Of a stretch of DNA of 64,000 nucleotides, positions 16,171 through 24,412 are shown piece after piece. The first letter of the stretch is position 1; each line of letters starts with the position of its first letter. Both the position numbers and the translations under genes were made by a program. The DNA is from Candidatus Edwardsiibacteriota bacterium (lineage in GTDB: Bacteria > Edwardsbacteria > AC1 > EtOH8), in contig JAGVNJ010000039.1 in NCBI GenBank assembly GCA_020053305.1, forward strand, positions 19,782 through 83,781. The letters are read 5' to 3'. Under the pieces are notes generated by a model. That model had not been told where the DNA came from. It worked only from the letters and a program-made list of their open reading frames with translations, and did not search any database.

Positions 16171-17706
16171 TTATAACTTGAGCTGGCAAATATATATATG
16201 GGGTGAATCGGAAATAACATTCAGGCCGGGAATATTTCGGATATCCTCAAGGCTGGGCAAGAATGGCTTGGAAACCTTTTGTTTGAAAAATATCAAATAA
16301 ATACTCTTTTTGCCATATACAAGAAGATCGGGGCCTGCCGGTCTTGTCAGACTGGAAAGTATTTGTTTGTTTAGAAGGAGAGGCTCCTTACCGGTCAGTG
16401 CATAGAAAAGCTCCGGATCGTTTGTCAAATAAGCGCCCTCGTTTGGCAATCCAGCCAGAATACGCATTGAATCCATTTTATGCCAATTAAAACGCTGATA
16501 AGCATCCCATTTAACGGAATTGGTCCGGTCCAATCCCCACCAGATACCATAGGCGGATGAGGAAACCGTCCAAATTACGAAGAGTGATGTTAACCTCCGG
16601 TTTAATTTAACTGGTTTTAAGATCATGGGAAATAAAAGAAGCAAAAGGATATAGACCGGAGAGAGTATCCGATAATCAAGCATGATGGCGGGATCTAAAA
16701 AAAGGATAGAGGCAAGCAGGGAGGTGATGTATGAAGCCAAACATAAAAGAATAAAAATGTATGATTTCAAAAAATTTGGTAATAACCGTTTCTGGGACAA
16801 AACCGTTATTTGAGGGGCCCAATATTTAAACAAAAGGAACAAAATCAAGAAAAAAGAAATAAATCTTACATAACCCAAAAAATTCATGTCTGCTTCAAAC
16901 ATCAGCCACCACAAGGCCGTCTGAACACCTTTAAGCAAGGATAGTTTGGCCACCGGATAAACAGCCAACGTTCGGTCGGCAGCTGAAAAGGTATGATGGA
17001 TGTTTCTGACAACCCAGAATATCAAACCGGAAAAGGAGACAAGAATGAACGAAGCGGCCCTAAGGAAAGTTGCTTTATATGCTCCGGTCCTGAATGAAAA
17101 AAGAAATATAAGTTCGGATATAATAAAAGCAACGCCGATATATCGGGAGAGCGAAGCCAGACCCAAAAAAAATCCCGACAATAAAAGTGCGGAAAATGAA
17201 CCGTTGGCCATATGCCGTAAAAAAAACCAGATCCCAAGCAAGACAAGCATAATGAAAATCGGTTCGGAAACGGCCATCATGTGGATTAACAGTAAATGAG
17301 TGGAAAATATGAACAGCAGAGAGGAAATGACGGCGGAGAATCTCCACCGGATAAGTTCTGCGGAGATAAGACCGGTTAAAAATATATTCAAACCGAAAAG
17401 AATTGCATTCAACCATCTTGATGCAGTTAATATATCTAAACCAAGTTTGTCGGCATAGGCCAGCAGAAGAGGGTATAGGGGAGGGAAATGAATCATGGGT
17501 TTTATCTGGCCGCTGGCGGCCCATTCACCAAGCCCGGCGCCGCGGGAATAATTCAAGGCCGAGGCCAAATATACCGTGGAATCATTATTTATGGCAATGC
17601 CCCATCGGGTAAGCCAGAGAATGATCAATATCCCGGCAAAGGAAACCAGTGGCAAAAAATAGAACGGGAAAACAGCTGGGCAATATTTGTCGATTCTATA
17701 AAGCAT
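16171..17706 (-). CDS. GT39-type polytopic glycosyltransferase
   Basis: About 511 residues with a dozen membrane segments. The first periplasmic loop has NNDSTVYLASALNYSRG followed by the HFPPLYPLLLA segment, the pattern of lipid-linked sugar transferases (ArnT/PMT superfamily, which uses an Asp or Asp-like acid in the first loop). The C-terminal 110 residues are periplasmic. It probably moves a sugar from a polyprenyl-phosphate donor to a lipid or protein; acceptor unknown. I use ATG 17706; a TTG two codons upstream is also open. No strong ribosome site is visible. A+T content is higher than in neighbouring genes. Confidence 0.75.
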   Translation of the reverse strand: MLYRIDKYCPAVFPFYFLPLVSFAGILIILWLTRWGIAINNDSTVYLASALNYSRGAGLGEWAASGQIKPMIHFPPLYPLLLAYADKLGLDILTASRWLNAILFGLNIFLTGLISAELIRWRFSAVISSLLFIFSTHLLLIHMMAVSEPIFIMLVLLGIWFFLRHMANGSFSALLLSGFFLGLASLSRYIGVAFIISELIFLFSFRTGAYKATFLRAASFILVSFSGLIFWVVRNIHHTFSAADRTLAVYPVAKLSLLKGVQTALWWLMFEADMNFLGYVRFISFFLILFLLFKYWAPQITVLSQKRLLPNFLKSYIFILLCLASYITSLLASILFLDPAIMLDYRILSPVYILLLLLFPMILKPVKLNRRLTSLFVIWTVSSSAYGIWWGLDRTNSVKWDAYQRFNWHKMDSMRILAGLPNEGAYLTNDPELFYALTGKEPLLLNKQILSSLTRPAGPDLLVYGKKSIYLIFFKQKVSKPFLPSLEDIRNIPGLNVISDSPHIYICQLKL

Positions 17707-17790
17707 GGTCAATGATAATATATTTCAGCCCGAGAATACAAGCCCAAAATCCATGGATCATTTGTACAAGCAAATAAAATTATTTATAAC

Positions 17791-17819
17791 TTGATTTTGT
17801 GATATATAAATTGTATAGT
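17791..17819 (+). promoter_or_regulatory. Promoter of the signalling operon
   Basis: TTGATT (17791-17796), 17-nt spacer, TATAGT (17814-17819), about 30 nt before the kinase start, in the AT-rich gap between divergent genes. Confidence 0.6.
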
Positions 17820-17848
17820 TATTCCAATGAAGATGGTATAAGCGTATT

Positions 17849-19993
17849 ATGGTTACGCAGATAAAGAACATATGGAATGATTTTGTTAGCAGCGGGCTTG
17901 GCGAAGAAGTTGACCGCATTTATTTAAGGCGGATCAAATTTGCCAATGCCCTTTCTTTTTGGGGGATCCTGACCCTGCTGGGTTTTGGTACCGTTAGGAT
18001 GATTTCGGGAGATCACCTGATCGGATTGGCCGATTTGGCAGTAGGTGGTTTCATGATACTGAATCTGATAGTGCTCAGATTCAGTAAAAAGGTAATGTTG
18101 GCAAGCTCCCTTGGCACCGGCTGTCTGTTGATTTTGATACTGTTCCTTTTCATCACTGGCGGTGCGGACCGAACTGGTATCTACTGGATCTATTTTTTCC
18201 CCGTCGTTTCATTTTTTTTATATGGAATAAGAGGGGGATTCATATGGATGGGTATTTTATATATATCTATTTTGGGACTTCAGGTGGCGTCATGGGGCAG
18301 AGTTATTTCCTTGGCGTATGATTTTGGAACGACCATACAGGTGCTGGCGAGCCTTTTGATGGAATCCGCCTTGGTTTGTTACTATGCCAAAGTAATGGAG
18401 AATGAAGAGAAGGTTGTTGAAGCAAATAATCTGAAACTTCGAGAGACAAGCCAAATAATGCAGAACGAAATGGCCCAAAGACAGAAAGCAGAGGATGAGC
18501 TGCTCAGGATCAGCCAGGCAGTTAGAAGTTCCAGCGATGCCATTGCCATAGAAGATATTGACGGGACCCACTTGTACCATAATAAGGCCTTTTATAACCT
18601 GTTCAATTTTTCCGTTTCCGGGCTCAACGCATACGGTGGATTTGCCCAATTATTCAGCGATCCCACAGCGGGAAAGACAATTCAGGAGATTGTAAAAAGG
18701 GGGGGATCCTGGACCGGTGAAGTTGAGGTTAGAAGGAAGGATAGCAGTACGGTCCAAACGTATCTACGGATTAATGCCATAAAGGACCATGCCGGCAGTA
18801 CCATCGGCAGCGTATTCATATATACCGATGTAAGCGAAAAGAAGAAATGGGAAAATGCCCTGGTTTCCAGCGAAGAAAGATTCAGAAAAGTGATCGCCTC
18901 GATAAGCGACCATATATATATGACCAATTATTCATCGGAGGGTATTCCGACCAACGCCTATGTTTCACCGAATGTGGAAAAGCTGACGGGCTATCCCCAT
19001 TCCCGGTTCCTTGAGGATTGGGGATTCTGGGCAAATGACCTTATCCACCCAGAGGATCGGGCTGCAGCCAGGGTCCAGGTGGAAAATTTTAAAAAGGGGT
19101 GGGATAGCCAGGTGGAGTACCGCATTACTAGGAACGATGGGGAGTCCATCTGGGTCAGGGACAGCGGGCGGGTGGAGAAGCAAAACGGCAATATTACGGT
19201 TTATGGAGTGGTCAGCGATATCTCCGCCAATAAATACCAGGAAGAAATTAAGGAATCCCTCCTGCAAGAGCTTAAAAAAGCCAATCGGGAACTGGCTGAA
19301 TTTGCTTACATAGTTTCTCACGACTTAAAAGCACCCCTGAGGGCAATATCCTCCCTAGCCCAGTGGCTCGGCGAGGATTATAAGGATGCCCTGGATAAAG
19401 AAGGACAAGAAAAGATAGACCTTTTACTGGGCCGCGCCAAACGGATGCATAACTTGATAGAGGGCGTACTGGCATACTCCCGACTGGGCCGTATGAAACC
19501 GACCATGAGTCGGGTAGACAGCCACGAAGAGACAAGGCAGGTAATCGATCTATTGTCCCCGCCCGGCCATATAAAAATCTCCATCGCCGAGAAGCTCCCG
19601 GTAATAATATATGACCGGATCCAGTTTAACCAAATTATGCAAAACCTGATCAGCAATGCCATAAAATATAACGATAAGGATTGCGGCCAGATCAATATCT
19701 CCTGCCGGCAATCAGAAGGATATTGGGAATACCTGGTTTCGGATAACGGATTGGGTATCGAAGAGCAGCATTTCGACAGGATCTTCAAAATATTTCAAAG
19801 CCTTAAATCCCGGGATGAATTTGAATCTACCGGCATTGGATTGACCATTGTCAAGAAGATAGTCGAATATTACGGGGGAACTATCAAATTGGCCTCGCAG
19901 CCCGGCAGGGGTAGTGAGTTCCGTTTCACTGTCCCCGGGAACCTGCAGCCGGAACCCGAGGAAAGCGGCAAACAATTATTGGGAGGACAATAA
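17849..19993 (+). CDS. Membrane PAS sensor histidine kinase
   Basis: 714 residues. About six membrane helices in residues 35-175 (a MASE-like sensor), a coiled coil (KVMENEEKVVEANNLKLRETS), PAS 1 (about 215-330), PAS 2 (about 345-460, with a PAC end SDISANKYQEE), HisKA with H491 in YIVSHDLKAPL, and an HATPase domain (N box NLISNAIKY, G1 DNGLGI, G2 GIGLTIVKKI). The HisKA/HATPase pair is like those of phytochrome and Cph1-type kinases. The next two genes encode its likely partners: an Rcp1-like response regulator and a REC-PAS-HD-GYP protein. Confidence 0.92.
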   Translation: MVTQIKNIWNDFVSSGLGEEVDRIYLRRIKFANALSFWGILTLLGFGTVRMISGDHLIGLADLAVGGFMILNLIVLRFSKKVMLASSLGTGCLLILILFLFITGGADRTGIYWIYFFPVVSFFLYGIRGGFIWMGILYISILGLQVASWGRVISLAYDFGTTIQVLASLLMESALVCYYAKVMENEEKVVEANNLKLRETSQIMQNEMAQRQKAEDELLRISQAVRSSSDAIAIEDIDGTHLYHNKAFYNLFNFSVSGLNAYGGFAQLFSDPTAGKTIQEIVKRGGSWTGEVEVRRKDSSTVQTYLRINAIKDHAGSTIGSVFIYTDVSEKKKWENALVSSEERFRKVIASISDHIYMTNYSSEGIPTNAYVSPNVEKLTGYPHSRFLEDWGFWANDLIHPEDRAAARVQVENFKKGWDSQVEYRITRNDGESIWVRDSGRVEKQNGNITVYGVVSDISANKYQEEIKESLLQELKKANRELAEFAYIVSHDLKAPLRAISSLAQWLGEDYKDALDKEGQEKIDLLLGRAKRMHNLIEGVLAYSRLGRMKPTMSRVDSHEETRQVIDLLSPPGHIKISIAEKLPVIIYDRIQFNQIMQNLISNAIKYNDKDCGQINISCRQSEGYWEYLVSDNGLGIEEQHFDRIFKIFQSLKSRDEFESTGIGLTIVKKIVEYYGGTIKLASQPGRGSEFRFTVPGNLQPEPEESGKQLLGGQ

Positions 19994-19994
19994 A

Positions 19995-20426
19995 ATGAGA
20001 GATAATATTCCGGTTCTTTTGGTGGATGACGATCAAGTCGATATCATGACCGTTCAAAGGGCGTTCAAGGTCAACAATATTTCCAATCCCTTAAATATCG
20101 TGGGAAATGGCCGGGAGGCGCTGGATTATTTGAAGCAGGATGGAAAATATAAAAATCCCAAAATTTCCCCTCGGCCCGGCATAATCTTGCTGGACTTAAA
20201 CATGCCCATTATGAACGGAATCGAATTTCTGAAAATCGCCAAGGCCAACAAAGAGTTAAAAAAAATCCCGATGATCGTGTTGACAACCTCAAAAGAAGAA
20301 AACGACAGGGTGGAAAGTTTCAATTTAAGCGTGGCGGGATATATCATCAAACCTGTCGAGTTTGAAAAGTTTGTCGAGGCGGTAAGGGTGCTTAACCTGT
20401 ACTGGACCCTGAGCGAATTACCATAA
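19995..20426 (+). CDS. Single-domain response regulator (Rcp1-like)
   Basis: 143 residues: a lone receiver domain with acidic pocket VDDDQ (10-14), phospho-Asp D67 in LLDLNMP, LTTS (switch Thr) and the conserved Lys in GYIIKP. Extended loops and the GREALDYL segment match the Rcp1/CheY-like regulators that pair with phytochrome-type kinases. ATG 19995 lies 1 nt after the kinase stop with GGGAGGA before it, so the genes are co-translated. It has no output domain and likely relays phosphate. Confidence 0.92.
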   Translation: MRDNIPVLLVDDDQVDIMTVQRAFKVNNISNPLNIVGNGREALDYLKQDGKYKNPKISPRPGIILLDLNMPIMNGIEFLKIAKANKELKKIPMIVLTTSKEENDRVESFNLSVAGYIIKPVEFEKFVEAVRVLNLYWTLSELP

Positions 20427-20440
20427 CAGGAAGGTGTTTT

Positions 20441-21805
20441 ATGGAATTAGATAAACTAAGGATACTTCTCCTGGACGATGATGAGGTCGACAGAATGGCC
20501 GTCAAACGCTTGGTCGAGAAAGACGGACTGCCGTATGAAATAGATCTGGCTGTTTCGATAGCCGAGGCCACCCAAAAACTGGCCGATCGCTACTACGATC
20601 TGGCCCTGCTGGATTATCTGCTGCCGGACGGCCGGGGACTAGACCTGCTAAAGATAACCGGAGAAGTACCGGTGATCTTTGTGACCGGTAGCGGCGACGA
20701 AAACATAGCCGTGCAGGCCCTGCGGGGCGGGGCCTATGATTATTTAATAAAAGACCCGGAAAGGAACTATCTGATAGTGCTGCCGGCGACTATAAACAAT
20801 GTCATGGAAAGGAAAAAGGCGGAGAACGCTCTTAAGGAAAGCGAGATCAAACACCGGGTTCTTTTAAACTGCATTAAAACACCTATTCTGGCACTTAAAG
20901 AGGATATTACTATATTCTACTGCAACGATACTTATGCAGAATTCGTAAAACTGCCCATTGAACAGCTGGAGGGAAAGAAATTAATTGAAGTCTTTCCCAG
21001 AATTAACGGTTCGGAAACCTATAAGACCTATCTTGACGTATTAAAGACCGGCAAGACCCTGGTGGTTGAGGGAAAATTTGAGAACCGCTATCTAAGTTCC
21101 AGCATCTATCGTACTCCCTGGGGTATCCTGGCGGTGGCCGAGGATATTACCGAGCGCAAAGTTGCCCAGGAGGCGCTGGTTAGGGCAAACGAAGAACTGG
21201 AAAGGCGGGTGGCGGAGAGGACGGCGGAATTGGCCGAGGCCAATTCCGAACTGCAGAGGAGCTACAATGACACCATAGGGGCTATTACTGCGGCCATGGA
21301 TGCCAAGGATTCCTATACCAGGGGCCATTCCGAAAGGGTTCGGGATATCGCTATGCTAATTGGGCATAAACTGGATCTTTCCGAGGAATCGCTGAAGAAA
21401 CTATCCTATGCTTCGTTATTGCACGATATCGGCAAGATAGGAATCTGTGATGTTGTGTTAACAAAAAAAACCGCATTAACCAGACAGGAATACGAGGAAA
21501 TCAAAAAGCATCCAGAGATAGGCGGGAAGCTGGTGGGTGAGATTGAGCTTTTACGGGAAGTAGCGCCGTTAATCGCCGCACATCATGAAAATTTCGACGG
21601 CAGCGGGTATCCCAAAGGATTGAAAGGAGAGGATATACCGATAGAAGCCAGGATAATCGGAGTGGCGGATGCCTATGAATCGATGATCTCCGACCGTCCC
21701 TACCGCAAGGCATATGACGATAAAGAGGTGCTGAAAAGGTTGGATGGAGCAACCGGAACACAGCTGGATCCCTTGATTGTAGACAAACTTAAGGAATGCA
21801 TCTAA
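20441..21805 (+). CDS. REC-PAS-HD-GYP c-di-GMP phosphodiesterase
   Basis: 454 residues. Receiver domain with D58 in LALLDYLLPDG, a PAS domain (about 140-240), a coiled coil (ERRVAERTAELAEANSELQ), then HD-GYP: HSERVRD, LLHDIGKIGI, the two-His segment HHENFDGSGYPKGL and ADAYESMISDRPYR. HD-GYP proteins break down cyclic di-GMP. Being last in an operon with a kinase and single REC protein it is the output step. The motif region HHENFDGSGYP has N in place of the usual R or more common E-R; the metal and catalytic residues are intact. Confidence 0.92.
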   Translation: MELDKLRILLLDDDEVDRMAVKRLVEKDGLPYEIDLAVSIAEATQKLADRYYDLALLDYLLPDGRGLDLLKITGEVPVIFVTGSGDENIAVQALRGGAYDYLIKDPERNYLIVLPATINNVMERKKAENALKESEIKHRVLLNCIKTPILALKEDITIFYCNDTYAEFVKLPIEQLEGKKLIEVFPRINGSETYKTYLDVLKTGKTLVVEGKFENRYLSSSIYRTPWGILAVAEDITERKVAQEALVRANEELERRVAERTAELAEANSELQRSYNDTIGAITAAMDAKDSYTRGHSERVRDIAMLIGHKLDLSEESLKKLSYASLLHDIGKIGICDVVLTKKTALTRQEYEEIKKHPEIGGKLVGEIELLREVAPLIAAHHENFDGSGYPKGLKGEDIPIEARIIGVADAYESMISDRPYRKAYDDKEVLKRLDGATGTQLDPLIVDKLKECI

Positions 21806-21820
21806 AAACCGCTACAATTA

Positions 21821-21850
21821 AAAAAACCCCGATTTGATCGGGGCTTTTTT
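21821..21850. terminator. Bidirectional terminator
   Basis: AAAAAACCCCGATTTGATCGGGGCTTTTTT: GC stem CCCCGAT/ATCGGGG with A and T flanks. Serves the convergent signalling and bat operons. Confidence 0.92.
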
Positions 21851-22562
21851 AATAAACCTTACCCAGGTTGTCCTTTTTTATCCAGCCGCCGGTACCTCCA
21901 GCCAGCTGAATTAATAGATAATCGTTCCGCTGTTCCCTTATCAGCAGTTCAGTGCCGTCGTGCAGTAAAAGTATCTGTTTGAATTCTTCCCCCGGCCCGC
22001 TGAAAGCATTGGCTTCCGGCACTATTATAACTGCCGGGATGTTTCTCTTTTCGCTTTGCCAAGAGAGCAGACTAATCAATAAAAGCAAAACAAACAGAGC
22101 TGGGATAGATGAAGAATATAAATAAATGCGTCGTTGCTTAAGGATGAATAGTGAAATAAATATGGAGAATAAACCGAGGAAGGCGAGGCATAGCCAAAAG
22201 GATTCGGTCAAGGAGATTGAGTGAAGCAGTCGATAGATAAGATTATCAAGCGGGCCTGGGGTGGCAAGTACCTTATCAATCCTGTAATTACGGGCGAATA
22301 AAAGATTGTTGTTTATATCAATATCCCGGGGGCTTAAAAATCGGGCGCGGCGATAATTGATTATCGCCTGGCCGATCTGGCCGTTTTTAAAATAGGCATT
22401 GCCCAGATTGTAGTAAATGTGCGAGGACGAGAAAGAGGTTAAAGCCCTTTGATATTCCGCAATTGCTTCCGAATAATCCCCGTTTTCATAATATTTATTT
22501 CCCTGGTTGTACGAGTCAACCGGGGAAATAGTTAAAAGAGCCAATAACAAGAGCTGCATCAT
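21849..22562 (-). CDS. batE: BatE-like TPR and SH3 protein
   Basis: 237 residues. Signal-anchor N terminus, two TPR units (QGNKYYENGDYSEAIAEYQRAL and IYYNLGNAYFKNGQIGQAIINYRRA), two membrane segments, and a C-terminal SH3-like domain (ANAFSGPGEEFKQILLLHDGTEL). This is the usual BatE layout. It is last in the bat operon and starts inside the batD stop (4-nt overlap). Periplasmic scaffold or binding role, based on the family. Confidence 0.85.
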   Translation of the reverse strand: MMQLLLLALLTISPVDSYNQGNKYYENGDYSEAIAEYQRALTSFSSSHIYYNLGNAYFKNGQIGQAIINYRRARFLSPRDIDINNNLLFARNYRIDKVLATPGPLDNLIYRLLHSISLTESFWLCLAFLGLFSIFISLFILKQRRIYLYSSSIPALFVLLLLISLLSWQSEKRNIPAVIIVPEANAFSGPGEEFKQILLLHDGTELLIREQRNDYLLIQLAGGTGGWIKKDNLGKVY

Positions 22563-24340
22563 AATTGACTCAATGTCTCCCGGGTTTTTTTCATAAATTT
22601 AACAGGATCCGATTCCGGTACGGCTGAGGGTGAAAAACGGGCTAGGTCACAGCTATCAATCAACGCCAGAAGATCGGATATGCTGTTTTCCGGAACGTTG
22701 TGTGAGGCCAGGCTCATTTTCAGTTGGTCTATAGTCAGGACACCGGTATCCAGGTTATAGCGATCGCCGATAAACCCAAGGATGGCCTGAGAAAGTGATG
22801 AATAGAAGTTTTTGATATCGTTTGCTTTCAGATGTCTTTCGGATTGACGCAATCGCTTTTTTACCAGACCATCGGAGCGGTGTTTGCGGGCATATCCCTT
22901 ATCGGTGGTCAGCTTTTCCTGATGGCCGCGATACCAGAAGGCGGATAATATCATAGCTGGAAACAACAGATACATCAACCAAGCCCAAAGCGGGATATCA
23001 AAAGAAGCGTTGCTTAAAGCCAAAACATCGGGTTTGATGTAATTTATATCGGTGCCCAACACCTTCAGTCCGGTTGCTTCCACCAAGGGAGTGTTTTGAG
23101 AACAGCCCGAAGCAGTGCATTCAACCGGCTGGGACTGGATGGTATGATAACTTTTATCGCCGGGGTCAAAATAGGTCATTTTTACCGCGGGGATGACATA
23201 CTTTCCGTCAGCCTGGGGTATTATGGGAAAGGTGAAGGTCTTGCTGCCTTTAATGATATCCCCTGAAGCCTGGATGTTCTCTTTCACTTCGGGATCCATT
23301 ATTTTCAGGCCGGGCATATTGGCGATAATGGGTTTTTCTATTAAGCGGATATTCCCAGTGCCGGTTATTTTGACGGTCAGGTTTACGGGTTCATTTCCGG
23401 TGGCGGTGTTCTTGTCCAAAGAGGCTTGGATGGAGAATTTGCCGACCCCGCCGGTGAATTCAGTCGGTTTGTCGCCAGGCAGGGATAAGGCCGTGATGAT
23501 GATGGGTTTGGATTCTATTTTAACGGTTTTATTGCTTCCGAAAAAATCAAAAAAGTCCCGTGAAGCCTGGACCACGGCAATGTTCAGCGCCATGGGGCTT
23601 ACGGCCAGCTCCCCGCTGGACATGGGAAACAAGGCCGCTTTTTTTAGCGTCATATATTGATAATGTTTGCCGTCAAGGGTCTTTTGCTGCCAATTGAATT
23701 TTTCGGCATCAAATACTTTTTCCGCCCAGAAACCGCTGAAAGTCGGCATCTCGGCGATGCGGGCATCCGCTATCTGAAAACGGTTATAAAGCGTGAAATC
23801 CACCGTCACCTGTTCGCCTACATAGACCGTCTTTCTGCTGGCGTTGGCAGAAAGAAAAAGGTTTCCCTCGATAGGAATATTTGATTGCACTGTCGATGTG
23901 CGTCCCGGTGCTGCCGGCTGGGCCCTGGCCGTGGAGGATTTCCCCACCTCAACCTCGATAGGCTGAGAGCGGTATTCCTGATCCTTATATTTAATCAAAC
24001 AGGGACCGATGGTCAGCTTCCCCAGTTTTTTGGCGCTGAGATAATAAATGAAATTAACCGAAGCCTGCTTGGACATCTTCCCGTTTATAAACTGAATGTT
24101 GGTGGATTGGGAGGACGAGTTGCCCAGCAGATTGAATTCGGGCAGATCCGGCAATTCCGGCTTGGGGACGCTGGCCATATCCTGCCCCTGAACGGTGACG
24201 GTAAGAACAAAATCCTCACCCAGTCCGACCGTTGAGCGGTCCACCGAAGCATTGAATTCGATCTCCGCGGCCTGGGCAAGCGTAACGGTTAGAATGGTCA
24301 GAACAAGCGTCAGAAGATATTTTAGTTTCAAGTCAACCAT
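22559..24340 (-). CDS. batD: BatD-like oxygen-tolerance protein
   Basis: 593 residues: signal peptide, a series of beta-sandwich repeats (VDRSTVGLGEDFVLTVTVQG; ASRKTVYVGEQVTVDFTLYN; DKNTATGNEPVNLTVKITGTGN), one membrane helix near residues 455-475 (PLWAWLMYLLFPAMI) and a basic cytoplasmic tail. BatD forms part of the membrane Bat complex with the VWA proteins. The start is ATG 24340, 72 nt from batBC, and this gap holds a short palindrome (24366-24395). Confidence 0.9.
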   Translation of the reverse strand: MVDLKLKYLLTLVLTILTVTLAQAAEIEFNASVDRSTVGLGEDFVLTVTVQGQDMASVPKPELPDLPEFNLLGNSSSQSTNIQFINGKMSKQASVNFIYYLSAKKLGKLTIGPCLIKYKDQEYRSQPIEVEVGKSSTARAQPAAPGRTSTVQSNIPIEGNLFLSANASRKTVYVGEQVTVDFTLYNRFQIADARIAEMPTFSGFWAEKVFDAEKFNWQQKTLDGKHYQYMTLKKAALFPMSSGELAVSPMALNIAVVQASRDFFDFFGSNKTVKIESKPIIITALSLPGDKPTEFTGGVGKFSIQASLDKNTATGNEPVNLTVKITGTGNIRLIEKPIIANMPGLKIMDPEVKENIQASGDIIKGSKTFTFPIIPQADGKYVIPAVKMTYFDPGDKSYHTIQSQPVECTASGCSQNTPLVEATGLKVLGTDINYIKPDVLALSNASFDIPLWAWLMYLLFPAMILSAFWYRGHQEKLTTDKGYARKHRSDGLVKKRLRQSERHLKANDIKNFYSSLSQAILGFIGDRYNLDTGVLTIDQLKMSLASHNVPENSISDLLALIDSCDLARFSPSAVPESDPVKFMKKTRETLSQL

Positions 24341-24365
24341 TATTATGAAATCAATTATTGTTCAA

Positions 24366-24395
24366 GCATGGATTCCCATCTGCATGGGAATGACA
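24366..24395. repeat. Short palindromic intergenic repeat
   Basis: ATTCCCAT (24372-24379), CTGC, ATGGGAAT (24384-24391), followed by GACA. The 'TGGATTCCC ... GGGAATGACA' form is a common dispersed repeat in bacterial genomes. It lies in the only sizeable gap within the batBC-batD part of the operon. Confidence 0.65.
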
Positions 24396-24412
24396 TTGTG
24401 ATTATAGCCATT

